Origin: Vibrio bathopelagicus
GTDB taxonomy: Bacteria; Pseudomonadota; Gammaproteobacteria; Enterobacterales; Vibrionaceae
Direction: 5' to 3'
NCBI RefSeq assembly: GCF_014879975.1
Contig: NZ_CP062500.1
Span: forward strand, 2,356,001-2,420,000
Length of the DNA stretch: 64,000 bases
The translations under genes and the position numbers were made by a program. Position 1 is the first letter of the stretch; every line of letters starts with the position of its first letter. The notes under the pieces were generated by a model that saw only the letters and a program-made list of their open reading frames with translations, was not told the DNA's origin and did not search any database. Positions 9,506 to 18,051 of the stretch are shown here, piece by piece.

Positions 9506-9725
9506 GGGGTAATAGATTCCTAATGTTAAGGTTATTCATAATGTTGCTTACCCTTAATAATCTAGATCCAGACCAAAAAATCAAGCGTTTATCGGTGACA
9601 AAAACATCTAATATGGATCAATTTGAGTCAGTATAAATAGAGGAAATGACTATCAAGAAATGATTAAAGAAGCTCATACTCGGGATGTATGTGGATGACG
9701 TGAAATATAGGGGCTCTAAAACGAG

Positions 9726-9753
9726 AAAACCCCAGCATTTCTGCTAGGGTTTT
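9726..9753 (-). terminator. Terminator downstream of tRNA-Ser
   Basis: Inverted repeat AAAACCC-AGCA / GCT-GGGTTTT just past the 3' CCA of the leftward tRNA-Ser gene, ending in T4 on the minus strand. Confidence 0.8.
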
Positions 9754-9759
9754 GAATAG

Positions 9760-9850
9760 TGGTGGAAGGATGGGGATTTGAACCCCAGATACGCTATAAA
9801 CGTATACTCGCTTTCCAGGCGAGCGCCTTAAGCCACTCAGCCATCCTTCC
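9760..9850 (-). tRNA. tRNA-Ser, anticodon GGA
   Basis: 91 nt. Acceptor stem GGAAGGA / TCCTTCC with encoded CCA at 9760-9762. Anticodon arm CTCGC-CTGGAAA-GCGAG, giving anticodon GGA (reads UCC/UCU). Long variable arm TATACG-TTTA-TAGCGTA typical of class II serine tRNAs, and T arm CTGGGGTTCAAATCCCC (one end mismatch). The discriminator base before CCA is A where E. coli tRNA-Ser usually has G. Transcribed leftward from the promoter at 9889-9917. Confidence 0.96.
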
Positions 9851-9888
9851 ACAAATTGTGTGTTGAGCTTGTCACTCAACGAGGCGCT

Positions 9889-9917
9889 ACTTTATTGATT
9901 CTGCTCGCTTTGGTCAA
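9889..9917 (-). promoter_or_regulatory. Promoter of tRNA-Ser with stringent-type discriminator
   Basis: Read on the minus strand: -35 TTGACC (9912-9917), a 17-base spacer, then -10 TAAAGT (9889-9894). It is followed at once by a GC-rich discriminator, GCGCC. Such discriminators are characteristic of stable-RNA promoters repressed by ppGpp. The tRNA 5' end lies about 39 bases past the -10. Confidence 0.65.
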
Positions 9918-10030
9918 GGGGCATTCTCAAAAAAAGTGCCTTTTTCAGCTTGTTCGATTACAAATTAACTCATTAGATCAAAAACAAACCAAATTTCATT
10001 CTATCGTTGTACTTACGCTTGTTGCTTTTC

Positions 10031-10480
10031 TTAAGCTTGTTGATAGTAGCCCGGAACTCTAAACCATTTACGGCACATATCTAAGAAGTAACCGTACAAC
10101 ACGCCCATACCACATGAGATTACAGCGTTACTGGTTACAGCCGTAACGATCTGGTCGCTTGAAGCCCCAACCGCTAATAAAATACCGGCATACACAGGCG
10201 ACTGGAACAATACGTAAGCTAAGAGATCAGATATATTCTTCATCAACGAACTTTGTGAAAGCTTTGCACCATTACGCAAGAACCAATCACGAAAAACACC
10301 ATAAGGCCAAGCGATAGCAATGTTTACCGGAATAGATAACGTTCGAGAAGCAAGGGATTGCTCAAACGTCATACCTGAAATAAACACTTCTACGATCATG
10401 CCAGAGATAAAACAGAAAACTACCATAGCAAATGTATCCGCCGCTGCGTTACGAATACAAAATGGACCACGAGACTTCAT
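10031..10480 (-). CDS. alaE: L-alanine exporter AlaE
   Basis: Small inner-membrane exporter of L-alanine, 149 residues with four predicted helices, like E. coli AlaE (149). Matching stretches include [47 protein letters not shown] and [13 protein letters not shown] start at ATG 10480 because the distance to ADTFAMV then equals that in E. coli; a TTG five codons upstream (10495) is possible. It stands alone between the tRNA-Ser promoter and the hybrid kinase. Confidence 0.9.
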   Translation of the reverse strand: MKSRGPFCIRNAAADTFAMVVFCFISGMIVEVFISGMTFEQSLASRTLSIPVNIAIAWPYGVFRDWFLRNGAKLSQSSLMKNISDLLAYVLFQSPVYAGILLAVGASSDQIVTAVTSNAVISCGMGVLYGYFLDMCRKWFRVPGYYQQA

Positions 10481-10699
10481 TGATGCTAAACCCAAAATAT
10501 ATCACTACCTATTGAGTGAATTAGTAACATATAAACAAGGTGCATTCACACCCTACCAGATAATGTCGCCATTAAATCACAAGATTAGCAGTCATACATT
10601 CCAAATTAAAAATCAAGTTGTAAATTAACAACCAAAAACCACTTAAAAAGCAGTCGCTTCCACCAAAAAATCTCACCAAGGTCAAAGAATAGACAATTC

Positions 10700-10726
10700 G
10701 TTGTTTAATTTCTGTAATTAAACAAC
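10700..10726. repeat. Perfect 11-bp AT-rich inverted repeat beside the hybrid kinase stop
   Basis: GTTGTTTAATT (10700-10710), loop TCTGT, AATTAAACAAC (10716-10726): a perfect palindrome two bases beyond the kinase stop codon. It has no clear T-tract on either strand, so it may be an mRNA 3' stabilising hairpin, a weak terminator or a protein site. The rest of 10481-10728 shows nothing recognisable. Confidence 0.6.
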
Positions 10727-10728
10727 AT

Positions 10729-13383
10729 TCAGGCCATAGGTAGATTTACAGTAATAATATTGATGACATCTTGAGAAGGAGGCTCCCCCAGAGAAACCTG
10801 TTCTAGTGCCTTATCAACTTGATAAGTAAGTTCAGCATTGTTCATAGGCTTGACGTGAACACGCAGACTCTCTAATGCAAATTGAATCAACTCTAGATTA
10901 TTGTCTTCGAGCGCCACGTAAAGCGTGACTAGGAGTTCTTCTGTATTGTCTTTGTTTCGTAGATCAGGTTTAGGCAGCGAACGACTTTGGCTTTTCTCTC
11001 CATGAAGATGTGCTTTGGGAGTGTTGCCGCTATGCCTGTCGAATCCGTGTTTTGCTATTCCTTGTCTTGTTATTCCATGACTTTCTCTTTCATGAGTAGC
11101 TTGATCATGGTTGTTGTCGTGATTAGCACTGTCACTTTGTTCATTATCGGCCTCTTCCTCGTGGAACTGGTAAAGCTTGTTTGAATAACGGAATAAGGCG
11201 TCATCAAGCTCTCGCTCATCGATTGGTTTTGCAATAATGTAATCCACACCGGCGCCGAGCATACGTTCACGAGTCTCTTTGAAGACATCAGCAGTACAAC
11301 CAAATATCAAGACTGATGAAACATCGCCAATTAGAGCGCGAATCGCAGTTGTTGATTCCACACCGTCCATTACTGGCATGTGGTTATCCATCAACACCAA
11401 ATCAAAGTGCTCAGCAACGACGGCTTGTATGGCAAGCTCACCGTTTTCTACACTTTTACACGTGAACCCTTTGCTGCTCATGAAGGTTTCAATGATGACG
11501 GTATTGGTTCGATTATCTTCTACAATCAACACTTTCAAGCCAGAATAATCCAACTTTTTATGTGGCAAGCTCTCAATCTCTCCAGGCTGACAAGGTTGAA
11601 TCTTTAACCGGACATCAAAGCTCGTGCCTATCCCTTCTTCACTGGTGACCGTAATACCACCATCCATGAGTTGGGCGATTTTCTTCACAATCGCCAGGCC
11701 AAGGCCAGTACCGCCAAAGCGTCTTGTGGTCGATGACTCTGCTTGTTCAAAAGGCTTGAAAATACGCTTTTGAGCTTCTTTAGAGATACCAATCCCAGTA
11801 TCACGAACTCGGATACTGAGGTAGGTGTCGCTCCCTTCTATAACTTCTTTCAGGTACACCTCAACAAAGCCTCTGGAAGTGAACTTCACGGCGTTGTTCA
11901 GTAGATTAAATAAGATTTGGCGCAGGCGAGCTTTATCCGAGAAGTACCAACGGCCAGAAGGCACCTCAGAGTACACTTTGAATTGGAGTCCTTTCTCGGA
12001 TGACAATGTGTAGTAAACGCTGTTAATACTGCCAATGATCGAATCGAGCGGGAATCGGGTCTCATCGAGATCTAACCTGCCCTGCTCGATCTTTGAAAAG
12101 TCCAAGATCTCGTTGAGCAAAGTCATCATATGATCGCCCGAGTCGTACAAGCTCTTAAGATGCTTCTCTTGTTCAGAATTTAGAGGCGTTTTAAGCAGGA
12201 TCTGAGCGGTACCCAACACCCCATTCATTGGCGTGCGTATTTCATGTGACAGGGTCGCGAGGAAAGCGGTTTTAGCATTGGTTGATGCTTGGGCTTTGAC
12301 CTTTTCCGCTTCGAGGTAAATGGTCTTTTCGTTGAAGGTTTTAATCAAGTGGCCGATTTCATCATCACTCGAGTAATCAACATCGATGATCTCACCGGCT
12401 TTAGAACCATCGACTTTGGCGGCAATGGTTGTAATCGGGCTAATCAAATAACGGTTCAATAAGTAATAACCGGCCATTACACACAGTAATAATAGCGGCA
12501 CAATACCGCCTTCAATACTCATCACCTGGCGAAAGACTTCATCTGCCACACGTGACTTTGAGTTAACCACGTCTACTTGCCAACCGAACTCGCCAAATTG
12601 GCTGCTGCTGATATAAATTCCTTCAACGAGATTGAAGTTATGAGACACCAAGACTTGGTTGAGTTTATCTCTCAGCGTAATACCGAGGTTGTACTCTTCT
12701 GCGTGGTTTTTAATGAAACCCAATAACTCTTCAAGAGAGAGATCGACCGTCGCAACCCCGGCAAAGGTTCCATCGTAATAATATGGAGAAGAAGCCGTAA
12801 TCATTCGAACGTGTGTGTATGGGTCGATATACACATCACTCCATGAGATGGTTCCTTGTGGCTCGTCGACAACAGACGTGTACCAATACTCTTCATGGTA
12901 AGGGGCGTTTTTAGGGTTGTTGTAAGAAAACAGTTGGTCAATAGTGCCATCGTCAGCTTTGTTGAAGAAATAACTGTTAAGCAGCTTCTTAGAATCCAAC
13001 ACGTAAGGTTCTGGCCAAATGCCCGCACTGACAATCGTGTCATCGCTCGCCGCCAACATCGACTTAAATAGCGGAATGACATCTTCACCATTACGATGTG
13101 CCTGAGCAAAACCAACTAAACTATCAACAAAGCCTTGAGAGCTACTGAGCGGCTCTGTAATCAATGCGGATAACAACTCCGTACGCAAGTCGAGGTTTTG
13201 TTGTAATTTGGCACGCACAGGGGATTCTACGACGTAATACGTCACACTGCCGACAATGGCAATAAACATTGCAAGGTATAATCCAAGCGCTACCATGCTT
13301 TTTTTCTTAAGAGATGACCGTATCTGCATAATTTTTTTGTTGTTTTCTTTTCTGTTAAACCTAGTGTTTATCACCAACGACAT
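10729..13383 (-). CDS. Hybrid sensor histidine kinase with periplasmic Cache-like sensor
   Basis: 884 residues. Order: TM helix about 31-52; periplasmic sensor of the dCache type (YWYTSVVDEP...SDVYIDPYTHVRMITAS); second TM about 292-315; HAMP-like linker (SPITTIAAKVDGSKAG); HisKA with H380 in ATLSHEIRTPMNG; HATPase with N, G1 and G2 boxes (NAVKFT, DTGIGI, GGTGLGLAI); receiver with D666 (LVLMDNHMPVMDG) and K of IIAKPID; a His/Asp-rich low-complexity linker; and a ~75-residue C-terminal helical piece that could be a degenerate phosphotransfer-like domain. ATG 13383 has AAGG just upstream; ATG 13329 is an alternative with no ribosome site. No response regulator is adjacent, so signal and output are unknown. 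Confidence 0.88.
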   Translation of the reverse strand: MSLVINTRFNRKENNKKIMQIRSSLKKKSMVALGLYLAMFIAIVGSVTYYVVESPVRAKLQQNLDLRTELLSALITEPLSSSQGFVDSLVGFAQAHRNGEDVIPLFKSMLAASDDTIVSAGIWPEPYVLDSKKLLNSYFFNKADDGTIDQLFSYNNPKNAPYHEEYWYTSVVDEPQGTISWSDVYIDPYTHVRMITASSPYYYDGTFAGVATVDLSLEELLGFIKNHAEEYNLGITLRDKLNQVLVSHNFNLVEGIYISSSQFGEFGWQVDVVNSKSRVADEVFRQVMSIEGGIVPLLLLCVMAGYYLLNRYLISPITTIAAKVDGSKAGEIIDVDYSSDDEIGHLIKTFNEKTIYLEAEKVKAQASTNAKTAFLATLSHEIRTPMNGVLGTAQILLKTPLNSEQEKHLKSLYDSGDHMMTLLNEILDFSKIEQGRLDLDETRFPLDSIIGSINSVYYTLSSEKGLQFKVYSEVPSGRWYFSDKARLRQILFNLLNNAVKFTSRGFVEVYLKEVIEGSDTYLSIRVRDTGIGISKEAQKRIFKPFEQAESSTTRRFGGTGLGLAIVKKIAQLMDGGITVTSEEGIGTSFDVRLKIQPCQPGEIESLPHKKLDYSGLKVLIVEDNRTNTVIIETFMSSKGFTCKSVENGELAIQAVVAEHFDLVLMDNHMPVMDGVESTTAIRALIGDVSSVLIFGCTADVFKETRERMLGAGVDYIIAKPIDERELDDALFRYSNKLYQFHEEEADNEQSDSANHDNNHDQATHERESHGITRQGIAKHGFDRHSGNTPKAHLHGEKSQSRSLPKPDLRNKDNTEELLVTLYVALEDNNLELIQFALESLRVHVKPMNNAELTYQVDKALEQVSLGEPPSQDVINIITVNLPMA

Positions 13384-13467
13384 CAAGCCTTTTTAGATTG
13401 AAGCTTGATTGGCACAAGTTCATTGGTACTATAAGCGCAAATATGTTCCCTTTTACGGTACCTCACT

Positions 13468-14037
13468 TTGACCTTACAAGATATTCTTGCGCTTCCAGAG
13501 TTGGAAGGAAAGCTAATCACAGAACACAAAACCATGGGATTTGTCACTGCAATGGCAGCGGCGCCTAATGTGTTAACACCGCATGAGTGGCTACCGTTCC
13601 TTTGGGGTGGCGAAGAAGTTGCTCCATTTACGGACGGTGAACAACTTGAAAGCTACATTGAAGTTATCATCACGCTTTGGAATAAAACACGTCCTGAGCT
13701 AATCGAAGGTACGTGGGTTTGGCCTGAAGCTTGCCAATTGGATGATGCAGAAGTGGTGAACACCGCTGCTCGTGATTTCTGTGAAGGCTTGCTTCAAGGC
13801 TGGCAGATCGCCCGCGATGACTGGGAAACACTGATGCCTGAAGACAGCGAAGACAACGCACTAGTCGGTGGTGTATTACTTTCTCTAAGTATGCTTTACG
13901 ATCCAGAAACGTCAATCGCGACTCTTGCAGAACAAGGCATTGAAGGCCTAGAGCAATTTGAAGAGATCTTTAACGCGGTCCCTGTAATGCTTTGTGGATT
14001 AACACAGCGTGGCATCGCATTGGCAGAAGCTCAGTAA
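13468..14037 (+). CDS. UPF0149 (YecA/YgfB-like) family protein
   Basis: 189-residue soluble acidic protein. The pattern LITEHKTMGFVTAMAAAPNVLTPHEWLPFLWGGEE and the later DFCEGLLQGW are characteristic of the UPF0149/YecA family, whose biochemical role is not established. The C-terminal SEC-C zinc-binding tail found in E. coli YecA is absent, so this is the short form. Translation appears to begin at TTG 13468 since no in-frame ATG exists before residue 23 and the conserved region starts early. The IS element begins 17 bases after the stop and has split the gene from its likely terminator at 15357. Confidence 0.75.
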   Translation: MTLQDILALPELEGKLITEHKTMGFVTAMAAAPNVLTPHEWLPFLWGGEEVAPFTDGEQLESYIEVIITLWNKTRPELIEGTWVWPEACQLDDAEVVNTAARDFCEGLLQGWQIARDDWETLMPEDSEDNALVGGVLLSLSMLYDPETSIATLAEQGIEGLEQFEEIFNAVPVMLCGLTQRGIALAEAQ

Positions 14038-14054
14038 GTTCTGACTCAATCGAA

Positions 14055-14080
14055 TGACCCGTCCTGATATGGGTTGACAC
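14055..14080. repeat. IS3-family terminal inverted repeat, right (orfB) end
   Basis: Pairs with 15321-15346. Shared blocks are CCGTCCT near the tip and GGTTGACAC at the inner end. GAA target repeat immediately outside. Confidence 0.9.
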
Positions 14081-14088
14081 TTGATTGA

Positions 14089-14895
14089 CTAAAACGCTCG
14101 ATGTACTTCATCGGGCGTTTTGTATTTTAGAGCTGTGTGAGGCCTATATTCATTATAGATTTTTACTGATTCAGCGACCATTTTCTTTGCTTCATCTAAA
14201 TCATTAGGCTTATTCAACAGATACTCCATCTTCAGTATTCCGTTGATCCTCTCTGCCAACGCATTCTGATAACAGTCATAGCCATCAGTCATTGAGCAAG
14301 ATACATCATACTGTCGATGCAACTCTTGGTATTCAACAGAGCAGTACTGAACACCTCGATCTGAGTGATGGACAAGCTCACCTGTATTCTTCCGCTCTTT
14401 CAACGCGTTTAAAAAGGCCTGCTTGACCGTGCGAGCTTTCATATCATCACTTATGTGATAGCCCACGATTTTTCTTGAGTAAGCGTCCGTCACTAAACTG
14501 AGATAAGTACTACCACGCCGCGTTGTTAGATAAGTAACATCGGCAACCCATAATTGCTCTGGTCCTTCCGGTATTAAGCCTTCTTTGATTCGATTTGGAT
14601 GGCAGTAAAAGCGATGATTACTGTTTGTGGTTCGATGGTAAGCCCTTCGATTCTGTACTAATAATCGATTCATTCTCAGCAGAGAGAATAAGCGGTCTCG
14701 CCCGATTTCAATATCGTTTTGAGCAAGTAAATACTTGATCTTACGAGTCCCTATACGAGGGTGCATCATCCTTTGCTCCTTCACAAAACCGAGTACGGAT
14801 TCATCTTTCTTTGTCTGATGAATTTCTGCAACACAGCGCTTGTAGAAAGCTTGTCGTGTAATACCTATGAAGTGACAAGCTTTAGTGACGGTCAA
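14089..14895 (-). CDS. IS3-family transposase OrfB (DDE integrase)
   Basis: 268 residues with HTH_21 and rve core domains. The catalytic triad is visible: D in WVADVTYL, D in HHSDRGVQY and E in NALAERINGILK, with exactly 35 residues between the last D and E (DD35E), plus K seven residues after E. The frame opens at TTG 14893-14895, overlapping the orfA stop as TTGA. It is in the -1 frame relative to orfA and is probably expressed as an OrfAB fusion by -1 frameshifting in the A6 run just before the orfA end, as in other IS3 members. The frameshift is inferred. Confidence 0.93.
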   Translation of the reverse strand: MTVTKACHFIGITRQAFYKRCVAEIHQTKKDESVLGFVKEQRMMHPRIGTRKIKYLLAQNDIEIGRDRLFSLLRMNRLLVQNRRAYHRTTNSNHRFYCHPNRIKEGLIPEGPEQLWVADVTYLTTRRGSTYLSLVTDAYSRKIVGYHISDDMKARTVKQAFLNALKERKNTGELVHHSDRGVQYCSVEYQELHRQYDVSCSMTDGYDCYQNALAERINGILKMEYLLNKPNDLDEAKKMVAESVKIYNEYRPHTALKYKTPDEVHRAF

Positions 14896-15311
14896 CTTTC
14901 TGACCGTTTTTTCCTTAATAACTCGGCCTTGCGCTTCTTTGAAATTCGGACTCCGAAATCTCGATCCATGACTTTTACAACCGCTTCAAAGAACTGAGCT
15001 TTGAGCTGAGTTTCTTCTAATTGCTGCTCGAGTTCTTTGATTCGTTGCTCTGGGGTTTGAGTTGAGGAAGAGTTTGACATAGTCGCTCCTAACGCTCTCG
15101 ATTGTTCTATTCCTTTAGACCAATCTAGTTGACCATGTTTGCGAAGCCAAACTAAAACGGTAGAGCGACCTTGGATCCCATAACGTTCTTGAGCTTGCTT
15201 ATAAGTCATTTCGCCTTTTTCAACTTGGCTTACGACTGCCAATTTAAAGGCAAGAGAATAATCTCGTTGAGTACGTCTACTTGTTGTTTTCATGACACTC
15301 TCCAATTTCAT
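14892..15311 (-). CDS. IS3-family OrfA (helix-turn-helix/leucine zipper protein)
   Basis: 139 residues. N-terminal HTH segment (RDYSLAFKLAVVSQVEKGEMTYKQAQERYGIQG, then STVLVWLRKHG) that recognises the terminal repeats. It is followed by a coiled coil, EQRIKELEQQLEETQLKAQFFEAV, serving as the dimerisation zipper. The frame ends in SES* just after AGG-AAA-AAA-CGG, the candidate slippage site into orfB. MKTTSRR at codon 7 is a possible alternative start. Confidence 0.9.
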   Translation of the reverse strand: MKLESVMKTTSRRTQRDYSLAFKLAVVSQVEKGEMTYKQAQERYGIQGRSTVLVWLRKHGQLDWSKGIEQSRALGATMSNSSSTQTPEQRIKELEQQLEETQLKAQFFEAVVKVMDRDFGVRISKKRKAELLRKKRSES

Positions 15312-15320
15312 GTTGGAAAT

Positions 15321-15346
15321 GTGTCAACCATATTTAGGACGGTACA
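15321..15346. repeat. IS3-family terminal inverted repeat, left (orfA) end
   Basis: Partner of 14055-14080, reading TGTACCGTCCTAAATATGG on the minus strand before TTGACAC. The orfA promoter probably overlaps it. Confidence 0.9.
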
Positions 15347-15356
15347 GAACGATAAC

Positions 15357-15385
15357 AAAAAGGCCTCACGATGAGGCCTTTTTTA
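15357..15385. terminator. Bidirectional terminator stranded beyond the IS
   Basis: AAAAAGGCCTCA-cga-TGAGGCCTTTTTT, a strong symmetric hairpin. It serves the leftward potassium channel gene. Before the IS inserted it would have sat about 30 bases after the UPF0149 stop and served that gene as well. Confidence 0.9.
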
Positions 15386-15407
15386 GATCTAAAGGAATGG
15401 TATTAGT

Positions 15408-16439
15408 TTAAAAGCCTTTCCAATCAAAGTGGTCGATTCGTTCATCAGCAATATAAAACAACTTAGTCCCACTGCTGACAACTTGATCAAGTTCTGGGTT
15501 AAGTTCAATACCACTACCCGTATCAATCGCGATCAGCGTTGCTTGATATTTTTCTTTAAACACTGAGAAAATTGGCGCAACGGTGACAGGCTCAGCATCT
15601 TCAGGGAAGTACGTTGAATACTGTGTCATGCCTCTTGTGGAGCTCAATAGCTCTTGGTGAAGCGCACTAGAACCAGGATCGACAGCAGCTTTAGCCAGCA
15701 TTTCCGCACCAACAGCAGGAATACATTCTGAGTTAGGACAATGCTTGTGTAGCAGGTCACTCAACGCTTCATCTTTAAAGTAAACCAAAAGGTGGGCCTT
15801 AGGGTTTCGGTTGGCACAGTAAAGCGCCGCAGATAAAGTAATGTCATCTTCAGGGTTGTCAATCAGAATACAACTGGCTGACTCGATGCCTGTTTTCTCC
15901 ATCTCCTTGCCATCCGTGTAGCTATTCACTTTAACGAAGTTGATTTCACCAGGTAGCGGGTTCTCGATATCAGAACGAGTACATAACACGATTGGTCTCT
16001 TGCCCGTTTCTTCATGCTGCAACATACGAATGAGATGAATGGTTCTTTGCTCATTCCATCCAAGCATCAAAATGTGGTTGTCCACTCTAACTCTCCTTTT
16101 TCCTAGCAAGCCTGCTCGCCAATATTCAACACCTTCGGTTGCAACCTTACCGAGCAAAGCTGCGAAAAGGCTCAGTCCACCTGGAATAACAAATAGGATT
16201 ACAATCCATCGACCTGCATCCGTTGTCGGTGAAAGGTCTCCGTAACCAACTGTTGACGCTGTCACGACCAGATAATAGGCAAATGTTGTGATTGAGTTGG
16301 TTAAATCCGTTTCACCAGCGACGTACAGCATCGACCACGATAAAAATATGTAGCCTAGAAAGGTGAATAGTAAATTTTTGCCATTCAAAACAAATATATT
16401 CGCTTTGATCCAGCGTTTGAGTTGTAACCAGATTATCAT
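15408..16439 (-). CDS. Potassium channel with cytosolic RCK/TrkA-N domain
   Basis: 343 residues: one helix about 23-42, a pore loop with the K+ selectivity filter TVGYGD (near 62-67), then a second helix (WIVILFVIPGGLSLFAALLG). After these comes a Rossmann-like RCK domain (VDNHILMLGWNEQRTIHLIRML...) that normally gates the pore on ligand binding. The loop GWNEQ departs from the classical GxGxxG, so nucleotide binding is doubtful. The two-helix architecture resembles MthK-type channels more than six-helix Kch. The MITE-like element at 16463-16631 begins 24 bases upstream of the ATG, in promoter territory. Confidence 0.88.
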   Translation of the reverse strand: MIIWLQLKRWIKANIFVLNGKNLLFTFLGYIFLSWSMLYVAGETDLTNSITTFAYYLVVTASTVGYGDLSPTTDAGRWIVILFVIPGGLSLFAALLGKVATEGVEYWRAGLLGKRRVRVDNHILMLGWNEQRTIHLIRMLQHEETGKRPIVLCTRSDIENPLPGEINFVKVNSYTDGKEMEKTGIESASCILIDNPEDDITLSAALYCANRNPKAHLLVYFKDEALSDLLHKHCPNSECIPAVGAEMLAKAAVDPGSSALHQELLSSTRGMTQYSTYFPEDAEPVTVAPIFSVFKEKYQATLIAIDTGSGIELNPELDQVVSSGTKLFYIADERIDHFDWKGF

Positions 16440-16462
16440 TCGAGCCTCTAATCCTTTTCTGT

Positions 16463-16631
16463 TAGGGCGTGTTAACCTTTCGCGGTTAAATTTCGTTCGG
16501 ATGGGGACGCCTAGTCATTCTAAGCAAATCTCCCTCAACAAAGAATAAAACGCTTTTTGCGGGGGCGCCCAGCTCGAACCCTTCGGGCAGCGTTTGCTGC
16601 AAAAATCAGCTCGAAAGATCAACACGCCCTA
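16463..16631. repeat. MITE-like element with 20-bp terminal inverted repeats
   Basis: 169 bp bounded by TAGGGCGTGTTAACCTTTCG (16463-16482) and, on the other strand, TAGGGCGTGTTGATCTTTCG (16612-16631): 18 of 20 match. The interior holds GC-rich self-complementary stretches (CGGGGGCGCCC area; CAGCGTTTGCTGC) and no reading frame. Size and structure fit a miniature inverted-repeat transposable element. No clear target duplication is visible, and the parent element was not identified. Most of the 16440-16817 gap is taken up by this element and the nadA terminator. Confidence 0.75.
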
Positions 16632-16730
16632 GTTACATGCTAGAAAAAATACGCGATATCAACAAGATATATCATCAGAAAAAGATACATAAGAACAACA
16701 TTGATATCGATAGCTAATATTCAGATATAA

Positions 16731-16755
16731 AAAAACCAGCACTCGCTGGTTTTTC
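16731..16755 (-). terminator. Terminator of nadA
   Basis: AAAAACCAGC-actc-GCTGGTTTTT hairpin downstream of the leftward nadA gene, with a T-run on the minus strand. Confidence 0.85.
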
Positions 16756-16817
16756 TCTTGATGGTAAAAGCAAAACAGTGATTAAGCTGAACTGCTTATA
16801 TCATCACGACAACTAAA

Positions 16818-17879
16818 TTAAGCGTTGCCTTTAACCTGTAGGTTAAGCTGTTCAGCAAAATCTAGCATGCGGTTCAATGGGATAAGAGACTTAACACGTA
16901 GTTCGTCAGAAACGAAAATTTCGTGTTGCTTACCACCATGCTCAAGTGCGTTTTCAATCGCTTCAAGGCCGTTCATTGCCATCCAGGGACAGTGTGCACA
17001 ACTACGACAAGTTGCACCTGCACCCGCTGTCGGTGCTTCAATCAATTCTTTTTCAGGAACCAATTGTTGCATCTTGAAGAAGATACCTTTGTCAGTCGCG
17101 ACAATCATCTGTGGATGAGGCAGCTCTTTTGCTTTCTTAATCAGTTGGCTCGTTGAGCCTACAGCATCAGCCAGTTCAACAACGCTTGCTGGTGATTCTG
17201 GGTGAACCAAAATAGCCGCTTCTGGGTAGACCGATTTCATTTTCTTCAAAGCATCAGCTGAGAATTCATCATGAACGATACACTCACCTTGCCAAAGCAA
17301 CATGTCAGCGCCAGTTTGATTTGCGATGTAAGAACCTAAGTGACGGTCTGGGCCCCAAATAATGGGTTTGCCTTCAGCGTCTAGGCTTTCGACGATTTCT
17401 AAAGCGATGCTCGACGTAACCACCCAGTCTGCACGAGCTTTAACAGCTGCAGAGGTGTTCGCGTATACAACCACGGTGTGGTCAGGGTGAGCATCACAAA
17501 ATTCTGTAAATTTGTCGGCAGGACAGCCAAGATCAAGTGAACATTCAGCTTCAAGCGTTGGCATTAGAATGCGTTTTTCAGGAGTAAGAATCTTCGCAGA
17601 CTCACCCATGAAACGAACACCAGCGATGATCAAAGTACTTGCTGAATGACGGTTACCGAACTTAGCCATTTCTAAAGAATCGCCAACGAAACCACCAGTT
17701 TCTTCAGCCAGAGCCTGAATTTCAGGATCCGTGTAGTAGTGTGCAATTAGAACTGCATCTTTTTCTTGAAGTAGTTTTTTGATGTTCGCGATGTGGGCCT
17801 GTTTCTGAACGTCGCTCAATGGAACTGGCTTAGGCGGAAACGGGTAAACTGTATCGATTTTATCTAGTATATGACTCAT
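16818..17879 (-). CDS. nadA: Quinolinate synthase NadA
   Basis: Cytosolic [4Fe-4S] enzyme that condenses iminoaspartate with dihydroxyacetone phosphate to quinolinate in de novo NAD synthesis. 353 residues from ATG 17879. A TTG six codons upstream is in frame but ATG fits the MSxxxD...YPFPPKP start of E. coli NadA. Substrate segment [13 protein letters not shown] and cluster cysteines in [10 protein letters not shown] and [13 protein letters not shown] are all present. Single gene with its own terminator. Confidence 0.97.
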   Translation of the reverse strand: MSHILDKIDTVYPFPPKPVPLSDVQKQAHIANIKKLLQEKDAVLIAHYYTDPEIQALAEETGGFVGDSLEMAKFGNRHSASTLIIAGVRFMGESAKILTPEKRILMPTLEAECSLDLGCPADKFTEFCDAHPDHTVVVYANTSAAVKARADWVVTSSIALEIVESLDAEGKPIIWGPDRHLGSYIANQTGADMLLWQGECIVHDEFSADALKKMKSVYPEAAILVHPESPASVVELADAVGSTSQLIKKAKELPHPQMIVATDKGIFFKMQQLVPEKELIEAPTAGAGATCRSCAHCPWMAMNGLEAIENALEHGGKQHEIFVSDELRVKSLIPLNRMLDFAEQLNLQVKGNA

Positions 17880-18051
17880 TGCTCTTGCTCTACGCAACTT
17901 CTTCCGAGGATTAGAGTATTCTACACAGGACAGCGATGAGGATCAAAAAGGATTGGTTGCAAGCGGTGACTAGCTAATGCTTAAAACGCATAAACAAGGT
18001 GATACGTTGGCGTCACAAAGCGGCAAAGTCAATATAAAGGGAGTAAGCAGG

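Larger units (their letters stand above)
14055..15346 (-). mobile_element. Complete IS3-family insertion sequence (1292 bp)
   Basis: Bounded by imperfect 26-bp terminal inverted repeats (14055-14080 and 15321-15346) that begin TG and end CA, as in IS3-family elements. A GAA triplet lies directly outside each end (14052-14054 and 15347-15349), giving a 3-bp target duplication as expected for the family. Inside are two overlapping leftward frames, orfA and orfB, both intact. Intact ends, duplication and genes imply recent insertion and possibly an active copy. Confidence 0.95.

Noticed and set aside
9664-9879. Leftward 71-codon frame across the tRNA-Ser gene
   Set aside because: It runs through the tRNA and its terminator; the structure explains the sequence fully.
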